A stretch of DNA of 64,000 bases from Apodemus sylvaticus (taxonomy: Eukaryota; Chordata; Mammalia; Rodentia; Muridae). Positions 23,991-36,144 of the stretch are shown piece by piece (within the stretch, counting starts at the first letter, position 1; each line of letters starts with the position of its first letter). Where the stretch lies: positions 106,717,282-106,781,281 of the forward strand of contig NC_067473.1 in NCBI RefSeq assembly GCF_947179515.1, given 5' to 3'. The notes beneath the pieces were generated by a model that saw only the letters and a program-made list of their open reading frames with translations, did not search any database and was not told the DNA's origin. A program made the position numbers and the translations under genes.

Positions 23991-24004
23991 CACAACTTCC
24001 TATG

Positions 24005-24180
24005 AAATGACTACAATTTGAGTTCAGTTCCCAGCATCTATCTTGGGTGACTCATAATTGCCTTAAACTCCAGTACCACAGGACCTGATGCCCTTATCTG
24101 TCCTCACCTTCATCCTATACACACATAATATACACACACTGACAAACTCATGGTTACAGGAATAAAAGAAAACCATTTTA
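24005..24180 (+). mobile_element. B3/B2-type SINE relic, sense
   Basis: 'gagttcagttcccagcatct' is a B-box region, followed by 'tgactcataattgcc', 'ctccagtaccacagg', 'cctgatgccc' and a CA-rich tail. The body is diverged. Confidence 0.55.
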
Positions 24181-24284
24181 AAATATATTTATATTTACAG
24201 TGAGGGATATTGATATTGAATCAAACTTTTCTTAGGATGTCAAATATCATGTCTTTTCTCTATGTAGATATAAAACCATGTGTG

Positions 24285-24428
24285 TAAACATGACATGAAA
24301 GGAGAGGGGAGAAGAAGGGATTGACTAGGGGGAGTAATAAGAAGTAGGTGTGAGTGGGAGAGCTATGCTTGGTGTATACATGCTATACTTACACGAAAAT
24401 GTTCTTATATAATGAAATGCAATGTACA

Positions 24429-24440
<12 letters not shown>
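24285..24440 (+). mobile_element. LINE 3'-end-like fragment
   Basis: Purine-rich sequence with 'ggagaggggagaagaag' followed by 'tgtatacatgctatac' and 'cgaaaatgttcttata' resembles the 3' end of older murine L1 (Lx) copies. It leads into a (TA)n tract. Tentative. Confidence 0.4.

Positions 24441-24459
<19 letters not shown>
24430..24459. repeat. (TA)n microsatellite
   Basis: About 15 TA units. Confidence 0.93.
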
Positions 24460-24466
<7 letters not shown>

Positions 24467-24580
24467 AAAAATTTAAGGGTCAATTGAAAAGCAGAAGCCT
24501 GTCCACTGAATTCACTATATTAATAACAAATATTGTTGTTTTGAGTAAAGATCATCACATATCTTAAATACATGGTTGAA

Positions 24581-24631
24581 TTTACTTTTCACTGTTCTAT
24601 ATGGCACTATCAAGTCTTATATATATATATA

Positions 24632-24679
<48 letters not shown>

Positions 24680-24854
24680 ATGTGTGTGTGTGTGCATGCA
24701 TGTGTGTGTGTGTGTAGAGAGAGAGAGATAGATATAGATATAATTATAGATATAGATCAGATATATTCTCTCACATATACACACACATATATACACATAT
24801 GTATGTATGTACACACATCTTTGTTCTTTACTTTTCACTGTTCTATATGGCACT
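24581..24854 (+). repeat. 28-bp direct repeats flanking a composite microsatellite
   Basis: A 28-bp sequence beginning 'tttacttttcactgttctat' occurs exactly at 24581-24608 and 24827-24854. Between the copies lie (TA)n, (GTATAT)n, (TG)n, (GA)n, (GATATA)n and (CA/TA)n tracts. Weaker similarity continues after each copy ('agtcttatatat' and 'agttctgatata'), so the true duplicated unit may be about 246 bp. Confidence 0.9.
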
Positions 24855-25189
24855 CCAGTTCTGATATATGTTCTCTCATATATAAATGATATATGTGTAT
24901 ATACATATCATATACATCTTTGCCCTTTCCTATTAATGCATACTCTCTTCAGGGACTATTATTGGATCTGTGCAATTTCTTATAACACTATGACGGATAT
25001 ATTCACCAGCCTATTCAAGGAGTAGAGCTATGATTTCAGGCATCTAAACTCAGTTCCATTTCACCCATGTTAGAGCTATGGCATCATCTGGACAAGTACC
25101 ATTTTGGTAATCTTTCCTGTACTACAAAAAATACTTAAACAAACCAAATCCAAAAGAGGAAGACAGCTATGGATCTCTTTGCACAGTGT

Positions 25190-25450
25190 TTTAATGAAGC
25201 GTTAAAGCCTGAGTTTGAACCCATTTGAAAAATCTGGGTGTAATCTCATACACTTAAAATCTTAGCCCTGTGGAGACAGAGAAATTGGATCCCTAAACTT
25301 GCTAGCCAGGCAATTCAAATTCGTAAGTTCTGGCCAAAAGTGAAACCCTGTCTCAACAGAACATTTGGATAATGATTGAGAAATATATCTAGGACTTATC
25401 TCTAGTGTACACATTTACATATATGTCCACAATTACACACATACCAAAAT
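25190..25450 (+). mobile_element. B4-type SINE relic, sense
   Basis: 'gttaaagcctgagtttgaac' (tRNA-like part) is followed by a B1-like half ('gtgtaatctcatacacttaa', 'gccaggcaattcaaattc', 'accctgtctcaac') and a TA/CA-rich tail. This composite is typical of B4. Confidence 0.55.
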
Positions 25451-26379
25451 AAACTTTCAGAGGAAAAATTTATTTGAATTTGTTGTTCCAGAAGTGTCAG
25501 TTATAATCATTTGTTCCTGTTGCTTTGGGCCTATGTTGGCTCAGCACATCTAAGCAGGAACATAAGTTTCATGATTCTTGTTTACCTCATAGTAACAATA
25601 AAGAAGATGCTATCCTACAGTCTCTGCTGTGGGAACCCCTTCAAAGACTGAAATCTCTCACTCACTTCTGACAGTGCTAAATTGGGAGCCAGGCTTCATG
25701 TGCATGGTATGTGTGTGTGGGGGGGGTGTATTTGTGTGTGTGTGTATCTGTATGTGTGTTTCAGTTTTTATTAAGTTCAGTTTTGCATATATAGGCAACA
25801 TTTATAGAATACTTTTATACCCACATGTCTATGACCATGTGTATCTTGTTTCTCCCTCCCTGCAAATATATCTCTTGTGTTCATGTCTATTCACTTTGTC
25901 TGTAACCCACTGGGATTAAACAGTTGCCTTGGTGTGACTAGCTATCTCTGGTAGTCTGGCAAGGTCAGTAGTATCCATGCAGCTAAAGCCAGTTCATCCT
26001 CTCCTAGAATCTTTCAATAACCAATAGTTCAGCTCTAAAGGGTAAATCCCCATGAGTTCCTTCTCCCTCCTTGACCGCTTGTTGATAGACTCAGTCTCCT
26101 GTGAGTGAAGAGTAGGCAGAGGCCTGTTGTAATTTGATTATTGCAGTGATTCAAGTCTAAGGGATGACATTTCACAGTTCGACCCTATCTTTTTACAAAG
26201 AACAAGCTTTTAGCACAGTTTTGGAACTAAATGATAGCAAATATCTTTAGCTCTGATGTTAGAGATTTTCCTTTGTAATATGAGAAATTTAAACATGATA
26301 TGATTTTTACAAGTTCTACAGTCACATGGATTAAAATATTATATTGCCTAGGTACCTGAAAATGCTTTTAAAACTACAA
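25451..26379. other. Unassigned DNA with GT-rich tract
   Basis: An imperfect GT/G-rich tract lies at about 25708-25760. The block 25910-26180 ('ttgccttggtgtgactagct' to 'gatgacatttcacagtt') has the feel of a murine dispersed repeat, but I could not name it. No gene seen. Confidence 0.35.
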
Positions 26380-26450
26380 GCTGTTGATTTTTTTTTCTTT
26401 TTTCTTTTTTTTTCTTTTCTTTATTTCTTTCTTTGTTTTTTATTTTTTTT

Positions 26451-26487
<37 letters not shown>

Positions 26488-26602
26488 ATTTGTTTTTTTT
26501 TTTTTTGAGACAGGTTGTCCTGGAACTCACTCTGTAGACCAGGCTAGCCTTGAACTCAGAAATCTGCCTGCCTCTGCCTCCCAAGTGCTGGGATTAAAGG
26601 CA
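26380..26602 (-). mobile_element. B1 SINE, antisense, 5'-truncated, with extended T/GT tail
   Basis: 'gagacaggttgtcctggaac', 'ctgtagaccaggctagcc' and 'ctcccaagtgctgggattaa' are a well-preserved antisense B1. Its 5' end is missing beyond 26602. The tail side is a T-rich stretch with (GT)n at 26456-26486, consistent with microsatellite growth in a SINE tail. B1 derives from 7SL RNA and is mobilised by L1. Confidence 0.92.
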
Positions 26603-27631
26603 TTTTTCTTTTGTAAGTTTTATTCCTTATATAATTTTCTTCTGGCAAGATATTTATTATAATATTATAATCTAACATAGAATATTGCTACCAAGTATTA
26701 GGTATTGCTCCCTTTAAAGAGTATGCTTGATTCTAACAAATATTAAGCATACCCAGCTTTCAAAAAAGAGGATACAATATGACCGCCTTTTTTGTAGAGC
26801 CTTAACCAGGGCAGTTGTCACTACAAGGAAAATTGGACAAGAGTTAGAAAGAGAAGCATGAGCCAGGCTAGGCCTTTCTTAATTAGCTGACTATGAAGAG
26901 CTGTAATCCTAGAAACAGACCAAAAAAAAAAAAAAGATTTTTGCCATGGAAGATGGGGGATCTTTCTCTTTCAGTCACTACCATGGCTTTCAAGCGACCT
27001 ACCTGTGTATGGCATCCATTAGACTATAAAATCCAGTAATCTGCTGTAACATTACAGAACTAAGAGACGGTGATGACCTAGACTCAATATTACCGAGACA
27101 TCTTTATACAGAAGCTTTCCCATGGATTCTAAGATAATTTAATCAAAATGGAGAGATAGATACTGGAATTAAGGATATTGAAGAAAGATTGATGATCTAT
27201 CTGAAAAGTTAAAAGACATGAGTATCATGGGGGCCCTTAGGTATGTGTTATAATACATGCCCTTTTCATTTACATTGCTTTTTCCTCTGGACTTGGGGTA
27301 TGCCATCAAAAACTGAGGAGTACTAAGGTAATTGGTTATAATCTTTCTCTGTTCTGGGGTGCTACTTAGTTTAGTTTTGTTTTTGTTTTTGTTTTTTTTT
27401 TTTTTTCGTTTTAGACGAGTTGGGAAGTAACTTATTCAAACTCCAAATTCCTATAAATTTTGCAGTCATCCTGTTTACACCTTTCAAACTCAACCCCATA
27501 GTTATTTCTCTGTGTATTACAGTTATTTGGACAATTTTAGAACAAATCAGCAAAAAATACACTAGACTCTGAAAGCTAGACATATTTTATCTTACACTCT
27601 TCTGACCATCTAGCACTTTTGGCAAATGAAA

Positions 27632-27634
<3 letters not shown>
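26603..27634. other. Unassigned DNA
   Basis: Contains an A14 run at about 26922-26935 and a T-rich run at about 27377-27406, either of which could be the remains of a retroposon tail. No gene recognised. Confidence 0.4.

Positions 27635-27692
<58 letters not shown>
27635..27692. repeat. (GT)29 microsatellite
   Basis: A perfect, uninterrupted array of about 29 units. Long and pure, so likely polymorphic. Confidence 0.98.
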
Positions 27693-27694
<2 letters not shown>

Positions 27695-29719
27695 AAGGTA
27701 TTGCAATTTTTCACGGTCTGTACAATGAACTGAGCCAACTCCACAACCAAAAATGGTCATAAGACCTCGATCACTTTTATATAAGAACTACGGCATGCAT
27801 TCTTCAACCTCAACCAATTTTTTACTGGGTTTGTTCCATGGAAAAGTCATTGATAAATATCTTTCTGCACAGTGAGCCCTTTCTCTACCTGAATTCATAC
27901 TGGGCACTATTTGCACCAATCATCAGATAAATAAAGGAATCTAAGGGCTGTAACACATTCTGTTAACAAAAATAGACTTGACTGCTTTTAATATGGAGGA
28001 AAAGTCAATCACTTAAAAAATAAGATGAAATTTGTAGAAGCATAATACATAATACCAATTTACAATGTGGTAAATACATGATGAATAATATAGTTCATCC
28101 TGGCTACCTAATGTGATGTGACATTACTGTGGGAGCTTATTAACACACATAGAATGTTGACAAGCTAGAACAATTATTCCATTAATCATTTTATTGGATA
28201 ATAAATGAGTAGTTACTTATAGGAGCATGGATAACTCAAAGGCAACTTCTACAGATCTACACTTTGGGAAGCTGTCCACATCAATCTTTATTGCTTATTG
28301 CTTATATAACCTTTGGAGGGGCCTTGTGTATCTGATAAGTTTCAAGGCGTTCCTGAGACTTTTGATTTGTTGACTTTTTTGAGTCTTAATCTCCTTTTAG
28401 AACATTTTAAAACTCGATGAGCTTCCCTCAAGGCTGGAATGTTTCAGCTTAGTGGAAGTTGCTGCATAGCAGGGGCTTTCTTAGAAGTGTGGTAAATGCT
28501 GCAACATAAGACTAAAGAATTGTGTTTGTTTACATCTGCCATGTGTGCTGTTCTTCATTCTCTTATTCCTTTCCATTGATTCGCTTGGATAGGGTAACTT
28601 CACCTGTTTATTTTACAATGCACTAAATGTGTGATCCACCAGAGTCATTTGCCAGTTTCATAACAAATCCAAACCAACACTTCCAGTGACTTTCATTATT
28701 CAGTTTAGAAATTGGAGGTGGCAATGCCACACACATTCCTTATATGACAAATTCAAAGTTAGTGTTAGGAATCTTACCTCCTTTGCCATGCATAGCTATT
28801 GAAGTTGGATAGAATGATAGACTGAGATTTTTCAAAATGTAGGCTTTGTGAAAAGCTAGTAAGATATTACTGCCTTTCCTTTGCTATAATCAACATTTCA
28901 TGAACAGGGGGCCTCCTCATCTCCATAGAAATGATCATATTTTGCTATGCTCAATCTATTCTTTGCATGTCCAACTGTTTTCAATTGCAATTGTTTCCTT
29001 TGGTTACCTTTTATAAATAAACATCTTGAAAATGTGGAGAGTATTCCTGTATATGTCCTCATAACTCAATCTTGAACTATTTTTTGTAGATCCCAGTAAG
29101 AAACAGATACATTTCAGGATATAATAGTTGCCAGAATTTTATTAACTAGGCTTATATTTACAATAGGTGGTTCTGTAGTCTGACAAGTGGATGGGTTTTA
29201 TATTGTGCAAATAATGAGAAGACATGACTAGAGTCAAGGATGTGAATGAAGAAACAGCTTTACCCAGCAGAGCCATGAAAAATTTAATCCACCAGGTTGG
29301 TGCTTCCATGATCTTGTAGCTCAAAGTGGTCACACAAGGGAAACAGTTACCCTGGCCTAGATGATGTCTTTCTTCTTATTGCTTTATTGATATTTTTCTT
29401 GGACAGACCTTGTAGATGATAGGTAATAAGCAAGTATATTGAATACAGAGCATCAATCTAGCAAACTAGTGAAGAAATATAAGAGAGTAGATATGGGGTT
29501 GGAAGACACAGACAAATGCAGTTCTGTAATTAACTCTGCTCTGACTTTCATCCAATGGTTTACACATCACTTTAGATATTTACCCCTTGTCACATGGCCA
29601 CACTTATTAATGACATGCCTTTATATGCATCTTTAATCTTGTTTAGACTGTATACTATCAATCCTTTTCTTTTGATTTCCCAGGAAATCAGTCTCATAAT
29701 TTTAGAAAATCCATCTTAT
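27693..29719. other. Unassigned DNA
   Basis: About 2 kb with no recognised gene. The segment 28920-29060 ('tctttgcatgtccaactg', 'ttataaataaacatcttga') weakly resembles antisense old L1 but is too diverged to call. Confidence 0.4.
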
Positions 29720-29900
29720 TTCTATCTCTATATGCCAGTTGCTGTGTGTGTATGAACACTCACACACATATGTGCATACAGACACATGCAATGATGTGCT
29801 CACACATGTATATAGATAACAGAAGAGGGTATCATATCACCTGAATCTAGAATTTTAGGTGGTTGTAAGTCACTGGATGTGCTGTGTATTTGGTAAGAAA
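29720..29900 (-). mobile_element. Antisense B3-type SINE relic
   Basis: A TG/CA-rich lead is followed by 'agaagagggtatcatatcac' and 'ttttaggtggttgtaagtca', the antisense of the B3 body. Confidence 0.5.
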
Positions 29901-30224
29901 AGCAAATTCCAGTCCCTTGAAAGATTAACAAGCACATGGCTACATACCCATCACTCTGACCTCTCTTGAGTCATTAGCTATATAATTTCTCCTACAAGCA
30001 CTGGAATAATCCCACTGGGAAAATTTCTTTTCATGATGAACTCATTCTTAAATAATTTTATAACTACTTTATATCCCCAAAATAACTCAAAATAGAGACC
30101 TCTCTTAATCTTTTTTCATACAACCTTTGTTCAGTTACATAATTTCAACTTACCCAAGTATGATCATTCCACAAAGATTTGGAAATACTGCCCAGTGTAT
30201 CCTGTGTTACTTTTGTTCTGTTCT

Positions 30225-30535
30225 GAATAATATGTGCTTTTATCCTTTAAAGCTCAGCTGAAATATGTTTTGGTCTAGGGTTTCCTTTTCCTGTCTTTCC
30301 AGAAAGATTGTAGGCTTTCCTCTGCCATGTTTCAGGACGATCTTCCATAGTCCTTTACTCCAACTTCTATTTTGACACTGTACGTGCAAGATATAATTAT
30401 TACTGCCTGTGAAATAGTGCTTACAGCAGCAATTCTGTCTCACCAATGCTGTATTATCACAGTATGCTAGAGTGCCTGAAACATGAAAACTATCTCAAAA
30501 TATTTGCTAAATGGATGAGTATTAATAGGCATGGA
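30225..30535 (+). mobile_element. Ancient LINE-2 (L2) 3' end
   Basis: 'cctttaaagctcagctgaaa', 'ctgtctcaccaatgctgta' and 'tgctagagtgcctgaaacat' followed by 'atatttgctaaatggatgag' reproduce the L2 3' landmarks. The consensus ends 'agtgcctggcacatag...aatatttgttgaatgaatg'. L2 was active before the placental radiation, so this is among the oldest sequence in the window. No coding remains. Confidence 0.6.
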
Positions 30536-31804
30536 AGTCCACCCATTACCATATATACAAAGAACAGTTCCCCTACATGTGTTAATTCATATCTTCTTGC
30601 ATAATACTAGAAAAAATATACAGAGCCCTGGAACAATGATGACAGTCCAACAGGCAGGTTTTCTACAGAGATGGTAGTAAGATGTTCCCATGGATGGCGA
30701 TTCTCTGTCGTACTGAGAGGATCAACTTTTTCCAACAGTATCTACTCACCTTGAGGAATTCTCCTTTGTGTAAAACCACTGTGTATATAAATTTCCATTT
30801 CTTTAGAGTTGGTTATTTGAGTCCTGGATGGCAACTCCATAACATGCATTAAGTTCTACCTGGGGCTTCATTAGGACTCAATTCAGAAACGCCAGAAAGT
30901 CCCTAAAAATGAGATGATGAAACATCTTCCTCAAGTTTATATAAGGGGTATGGGCTGTCAAGGTGATCATCAGATCAACCAAGATGCCTAGAAGATACAG
31001 TCTGATCTGCCAAGCTGCCTTCAAATCAAGCAGTGAGCTCCAGGCTTCCAGATTTTGTAAACCATCACCCATCTGGTATGGACTTCCAGTAATTATCTAT
31101 GAGTCATTTATGCTCCACACACATATTTCTGTAAGTACTCTCAATATACTCATTGGTTCACCTAGTTCAATACTGATGCTCCCATGACTTGGGTCTATTT
31201 TTGGTTCTCTAATGTGAATCAGTACATACTTGAGTCTTCCGAGGACCAGTATTCAACAGAAAAGCTAACCAAGCACCAAGCACAAAATTTCTTCTTGTAT
31301 GGCATGCCATTATTTAAAGAGTGTGGATTCACTGATTTTTCCACAAACTACAAGTGGGTCTCTTTATTTAGGTGCATAATAGCAGACATAAATGTGATAA
31401 TTTCATTAATTCATTTGTCTGCATATTAAGGTTTCTACATTTATTTACCTTCTAATCTCTTTTCTTGGAACCAAACTTCCAAGTATGAGTCTTTTTCTTT
31501 TATAGAGCACTTTGATATGCCATTAATGATATTATCCAAAAAAATTGTAAAATTGAGCAAAATCCCCTTTCTTCTCTATTCCATATATTTGTCATATCTT
31601 TAAAGAAAACAGAGAGGATATCGATATCTGTTACTTCTTTCTAAGGAATAAATAAAATAAATAAATAAGTGGTAAGATGTTTAAGTGGTGTACCAGGTGG
31701 AAAACTCACAATGAGTCCTGCTTATTTTACATATAGTGAACTATGAGTGACATGTCTTCTTTTAGTACTTGTTCAAGATATCCCCAAATACAAAAGACAA
31801 GATT
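30536..31804. other. Unassigned DNA
   Basis: No gene or repeat recognised. Plus-strand frames of 74 and 81 codons near 30963-31429 overlap and look fortuitous. Confidence 0.4.
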
Positions 31805-31818
31805 AAGACTAACCATAC
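31805..31818. repeat. Target-site duplication of L1-B, left copy
   Basis: AAGACTAACCATAC is repeated exactly at 34626-34639 after the A-rich tail. Confidence 0.95.
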
Positions 31819-31989
31819 CCAGGATCCTTCCAGTTTCCTTCTATGCTAAGAGATGACCCTGTGCCACAGTTCTCCATGCCCAAATTCCACCCAGAGAGAG
31901 CTGGTCTCCCAGGAGGGCTGACACATAGGCCTTCAGGAGGGACAAGCCACAGGCAGATACAGCAAGACCAGCTAACGCTACAGATAACC

Positions 31990-33110
31990 AGATGGTGAGA
32001 AGCAAGAGCAAGAACATAAGGAACAGAAACCAAAGCTATTGGGCATCATCAGAACCCAGTTCTCTCACCACAGCAAGCCCTGAACACTCCAACACACTGG
32101 AAAATCAAGACTCTGATTTAAAATGACATCTCATGATGGTGATAGAGGACTTTAGGAAGGACATAAATAACTCCCTTAAAGAAATACAGGAGAACACAAA
32201 TAAACAGGTAGAAGCTCTTAAAAAGGAAACATAAAATTCCCTTAAAGAATTACAGGAAAACACAACCAAACAGGTAAAGGAACTGAACAAAACCATCTAG
32301 GATCTAAAAATGGAAATAGAAACAGCAAATAAATCACAGCCTTGAAGATAAAATACCCCGGAAAGAGATCAGGAATCATAGATGCAAACATCACCAACAG
32401 CATACAAGAAATAGAAGAGAGAATCTCAGGTGCAGAAGATACCATAGAAAACATTGACATAACAGTCAAAGAAAAAGCAAAACGCAAAAAGCTCCTAACC
32501 CAAAACATCCAGGAAATGCAGGACACAATGGGAAGACCAAACCAAAAGATAATAAGTATAGAAGAGTGAAAATTCATAGCTTAAAGTGCCAGTAAACATC
32601 TTCAGCAAAAGTAATAAAAGAAAACTTCCCTAAACTAAATAAAGAGATGCACATAAACATACAAGAAGCCTACAGAATTCCAAATAGATTGGATCAGAAA
32701 AGAAATTCTTCCTGTCACTTAATAGTACAAACACCAAATGCACAAAACAAACAAAAAAAGAATATTAAAAACAGTAAGGTAAAAAGATCAAGTAACATAT
32801 AAAGGCAGCCCTTGACACCAGAATTTACACCAAAATACAGGCAGAATTTACATCAGAATTACACCTGAAACTATGAAAGCTAGAAGATCCTGGGCAGATG
32901 TCACAGAGACAGACCCTAAGAGAACACAAATGCCAGCCCAGGCTATTATACACAGCAAGACTATAAATTACCATAGATGGAGAAAACAAGATATTCCATG
33001 ACAAAACCAAATTTACACAATATCTTTCCACAAATCCAGCCCTACAAAGGATAATAGATGGAAAACTCAAAGACAAGGAGGGAAACTACATCTTAGAAGA
33101 TAGCCACATA
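31990..33110 (+). pseudogene. L1-B ORF1, decayed
   Basis: Recognisable by 'cccttaaagaaatacagg' heptad-type repeats at 32170-32270 and by the C-terminal domain landmarks. In consensus order these are the region around 32520-32570 (RRPN-like 'GRPNQKI'), then 'agaattccaaatagattgga', 'agaagatcctgggcagatg' and 'caatatctttccacaaatcc'. The start codon region is corrupted, and stops occur near 32232 (CAA to TAA) and 32298 (CAG to TAG), with frameshifts later. Older in appearance than the ORF1 of L1-A, C and D. Confidence 0.88.
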
Positions 33111-33180
33111 AACATAATTCCACCTCTAACAACAAAAATAAAAGGAAGCAATAATCACTTTTCCTTAAAATCTCTTAAGA

Positions 33181-33640
33181 TCAAAAACCCAGGTTACAGC
33201 AGATGCTGTCAAGAATGTTGAGAAGAGGTACACTCCTCCACTGCTGGTAGGTTTCCAAGCCAGTACAGCCACTCCGGAAATCAGTCAGGTGGTTCCTCAG
33301 AAAATTGGACATAGTACTACCTGAGGACCAAGCTATCCCACTCCTAGGCATATACCCAGAAGATGCTCCAATATGTAATAAGCAGTGTGCTCCACTATGT
33401 TCATAGCAGCCTTATTTATAATAGCCAGAAGCTGGAAAGAACCCACATGTCCCTCAACAGAGGAATGAGCTCAGAAAATGTGGTATATTTACTCAGTGGA
33501 GTACTACTCAGCTGTTAAAAACAATGACTTCACGAAATTCATAGGCAAATGAATGGATATAGGAAATACCTATATTGAGATAACTCAGTCACAAAAGAAC
33601 ACAGATGGTATGTACTCACTGGTAAGTGGCTGTTAGGCAA
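33181..33640 (+). pseudogene. L1-B ORF2 C-terminal remnant
   Basis: The last roughly 150 codons of ORF2, out of frame in places. Landmarks are 'cactcctccactgctggtag', 'ccactcctaggcatataccc', 'atagcagccttatttataat' and 'gtactactcagctgttaaaa'. The endonuclease and reverse transcriptase domains are absent through the internal deletion. Confidence 0.88.
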
Positions 33641-34639
33641 AAATATCCTGGAATATCCCTAATACAACTTACAGGCTACATGAAGTTCAAAAGGAAGGCA
33701 GACCAAAGAGTGGATGCTTCAGTCCTACTTAGAACAGGGGACAATATAATCAAGGGAAGTGGAGGATGAGAGGGACTGGGGAGGAAGAGAATAGGGAGAG
33801 GGGAAAAAGAAGAAAAAGAATTAGGTATGGGAGCAGACGGAGGATATGTACAGAGGGTCAGGAAATTGAACAGAGGTGTGTAGCAATGGGTATGAAAAAC
33901 TTGGGTAGCAACCAGAAAGCTACAGATGCCAGAAAATCAAGAGCCTCTCTGGACATCATGGGGATGACATTAGCTGAAATACCTACAAATGGGAGAAAGA
34001 TCCTGTCGCGACCATATCCAGAGAGTAGGCATGCCCCCCCCCCCAGTTGAGGGATGGGACCACCCACCCATCTCCAAAATTTTAACCCAGAATGTTCCTG
34101 TCTAAATGAAATACAGAGACAGAATGTGGAACAGAGACTGAAAGAAAGCTAATCCAGAGACTTCCCACCTGGGGATCTATTCCACATGTAGACACCGAAC
34201 CCAGACACTATTGCTGATGTCAAGAAGTGCTTGCTGACAGGAGCCTGATGCAACTGTCTCCTGAGAGGTTCTGCCAAATCCTGCCAGATATTCTCCTGAG
34301 TATCCAATGGAAGCCCACAGCCAACCATTGGACTGAGCAAAGGCACCCCCAGTGGAAGAGTTAGGGGAATGACTGACACTGAAGGAGCTGAAGGGACCTT
34401 ATTTGTCATCAATAGGAGGGGAAGCCCTTGATCCTGTTACAGGTTGATGTCCCAGTGTAGAGGAATGCCAGGGCAGTGAGGCAGGAGTGAGTGTGTGGGT
34501 GGGGGAGCACCCTCATAGAAGCAGGGTAAAGGACATGGGATATGGGGTTTGCAGAGGGGAAACCGGGAAAGGGGATGATATTTAAAATATAAACAAAATA
34601 TTCAACTAAAAAACAAACAAACAAAAAGACTAACCATAC

Positions 34640-35584
34640 AAAGTCCAATCTCTATCTTAAATAATAAAACTCAGAAATACCAAGGTAGAATGCCCATTTA
34701 AGTTCAAAAGGCTTTCACAAATTCCCAGATTGTTAGCAAATACTGCTGATGTGGTGCATGCCTTAACTGAGTAAAACCATAATTGAGAGCTAATACTTGG
34801 GCTCAGAGTCATCTTGATATAAACCCTATAAAACATAGAAACAAGAAAAGGCATCTAATAGGCATTAGCTATTGAAAACAGAGCCATTAAATAGGTTTAA
34901 GTAGTTTGAGAAACTTTAATAACTTTGCTATTTTGCTAAATGGTTAAAAGCTGAACATTGATTAACTTTTCCTGTAACTAGTAACTTACTTTTTCTGCTT
35001 TGTCCTTTCCTCATACATGGAAATGTATAAACTAGAGAACTTTTATTTATGTTACTCTAGGCATTGGGTAATTATTTGGGCCAATTTTGTTCATGTGGGA
35101 ATTACAATACTTGAGGCCATAGCACAGGTTTTGTTTAGTGTATAAGAGCAGGGAAAGTTTCTCATTATTTCAAAATAGCTGCTGTTTTGTCCCTCTCAAT
35201 TCCAGACTAATTCGAATAGTATCAATTAGGAGATTCCCATAGGGACAGCAGTAGAGGTCTCAATTGAACAGAACAATTGCCCTAATTCTTTATATTTTTA
35301 TAGGCCAACTATAGACCCAGGCTCTGCTTATGGTACAAACATAAGCAGAGGCTCTGGTAGAAACAATCTACCAGAAAGTTTCTTGATGCATTTGCAAGAA
35401 GAATTTTCTTCTAGTTGACTTTGGCTAGGAAAAATAGAACGTGACTCAAACAATTTCTCATATCTCATTTTCATCAAACATATAGATAGATGCATTGGTC
35501 CTCCATGTCTAGAGTTCTGCACCTGCAGGTTTAACCAACCCAAAGGCAAAGACATATCTTAATACCTGGTTCTGACAAAAGATT
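34640..35584. other. Unassigned DNA
   Basis: No gene or repeat recognised after the L1-B target duplication. Confidence 0.4.
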
Positions 35585-35850
35585 TTGGCCAGTAAAGAGG
35601 CTACCCTGGAAGCAAGCAGGTCTGCATTCCATGCTCACAGCTTATATTAAAAAGTTATGCTTGTCAGTCTGTCTTATTTGACAAGTTCCAGAAAACTGAG
35701 GAGCCTTGTTTCAAAAGCTAGTGGATGGGGGTGGGGTTAAAAAAGAAGCTAGTGGATGACATCTGAGAAATGATGTCTGAGGTTGTCTTGTGGCCTTCAT
35801 TTATTCTTAAACATGCAGATTTATCTGAACTCAAACATACATTTACAACA
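35585..35850 (+). mobile_element. B4-type SINE relic, sense
   Basis: 'ttccatgctcacagctt' is followed by a B1-like half ending 'gaggagccttgtttcaaaa' and by a tail 'gatgacatctgagaaatgat', 'ggttgtcttgtggcctt'. This matches the layout of B4-family SINEs. Poorly preserved 5' half. Confidence 0.5.
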
Positions 35851-36144
35851 AATATCTCTATTGAAAATTGAACAATTGTTTTATGCCCTAAAGAATATAA
35901 CTTAACAACAATTTGTATAAATATTACATTGTGTTAGATATTATCTATAATGTAGAAAAAATTCAAAGTGGTATGAGTATGTAGTTCCTATGATTTTCAT
36001 AAGGGATTTGAGACTTACCATATTGTGTTGTCCAGTGGAGGTCCCCAAACGGTTCTCTATAAATGCTAAGAAATAATGTAGACCACCACATTTACACAGC
36101 ACATAGTACACAACAATAAAAAGAATATTGCAAGGGATATCAAA
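35851..36144. other. Unassigned AT-rich DNA
   Basis: No recognised feature. Confidence 0.4.

Larger units (their letters stand above)
31819..34625 (+). mobile_element. L1-B: internally deleted older L1 (Lx-like)
   Basis: About 2.8 kb between perfect 14-bp target duplications. It holds a short 5' UTR, a decayed ORF1, a few dozen bases of ORF2 start, then directly the last part of ORF2 and a purine-rich 3' UTR ending in an A-rich tail with 'aacaaacaaac'. The junction near 33180 ('tctcttaagatcaaaaac') joins the ORF2 start (elsewhere 'tctcttaacatcaatgg') to late ORF2 (elsewhere 'ggctaaggtcaaaaactcag'). About 3.2 kb is missing, with microhomology around 'taagatcaa'. It is therefore a deletion derivative rather than two elements. 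Confidence 0.9.

Noticed and set aside
24572..24889. Open frames on both strands rich in Tyr/Met/Ile or His/Thr
   Set aside because: Translations of (GTATAT)n, (TG)n and (GA)n microsatellites.
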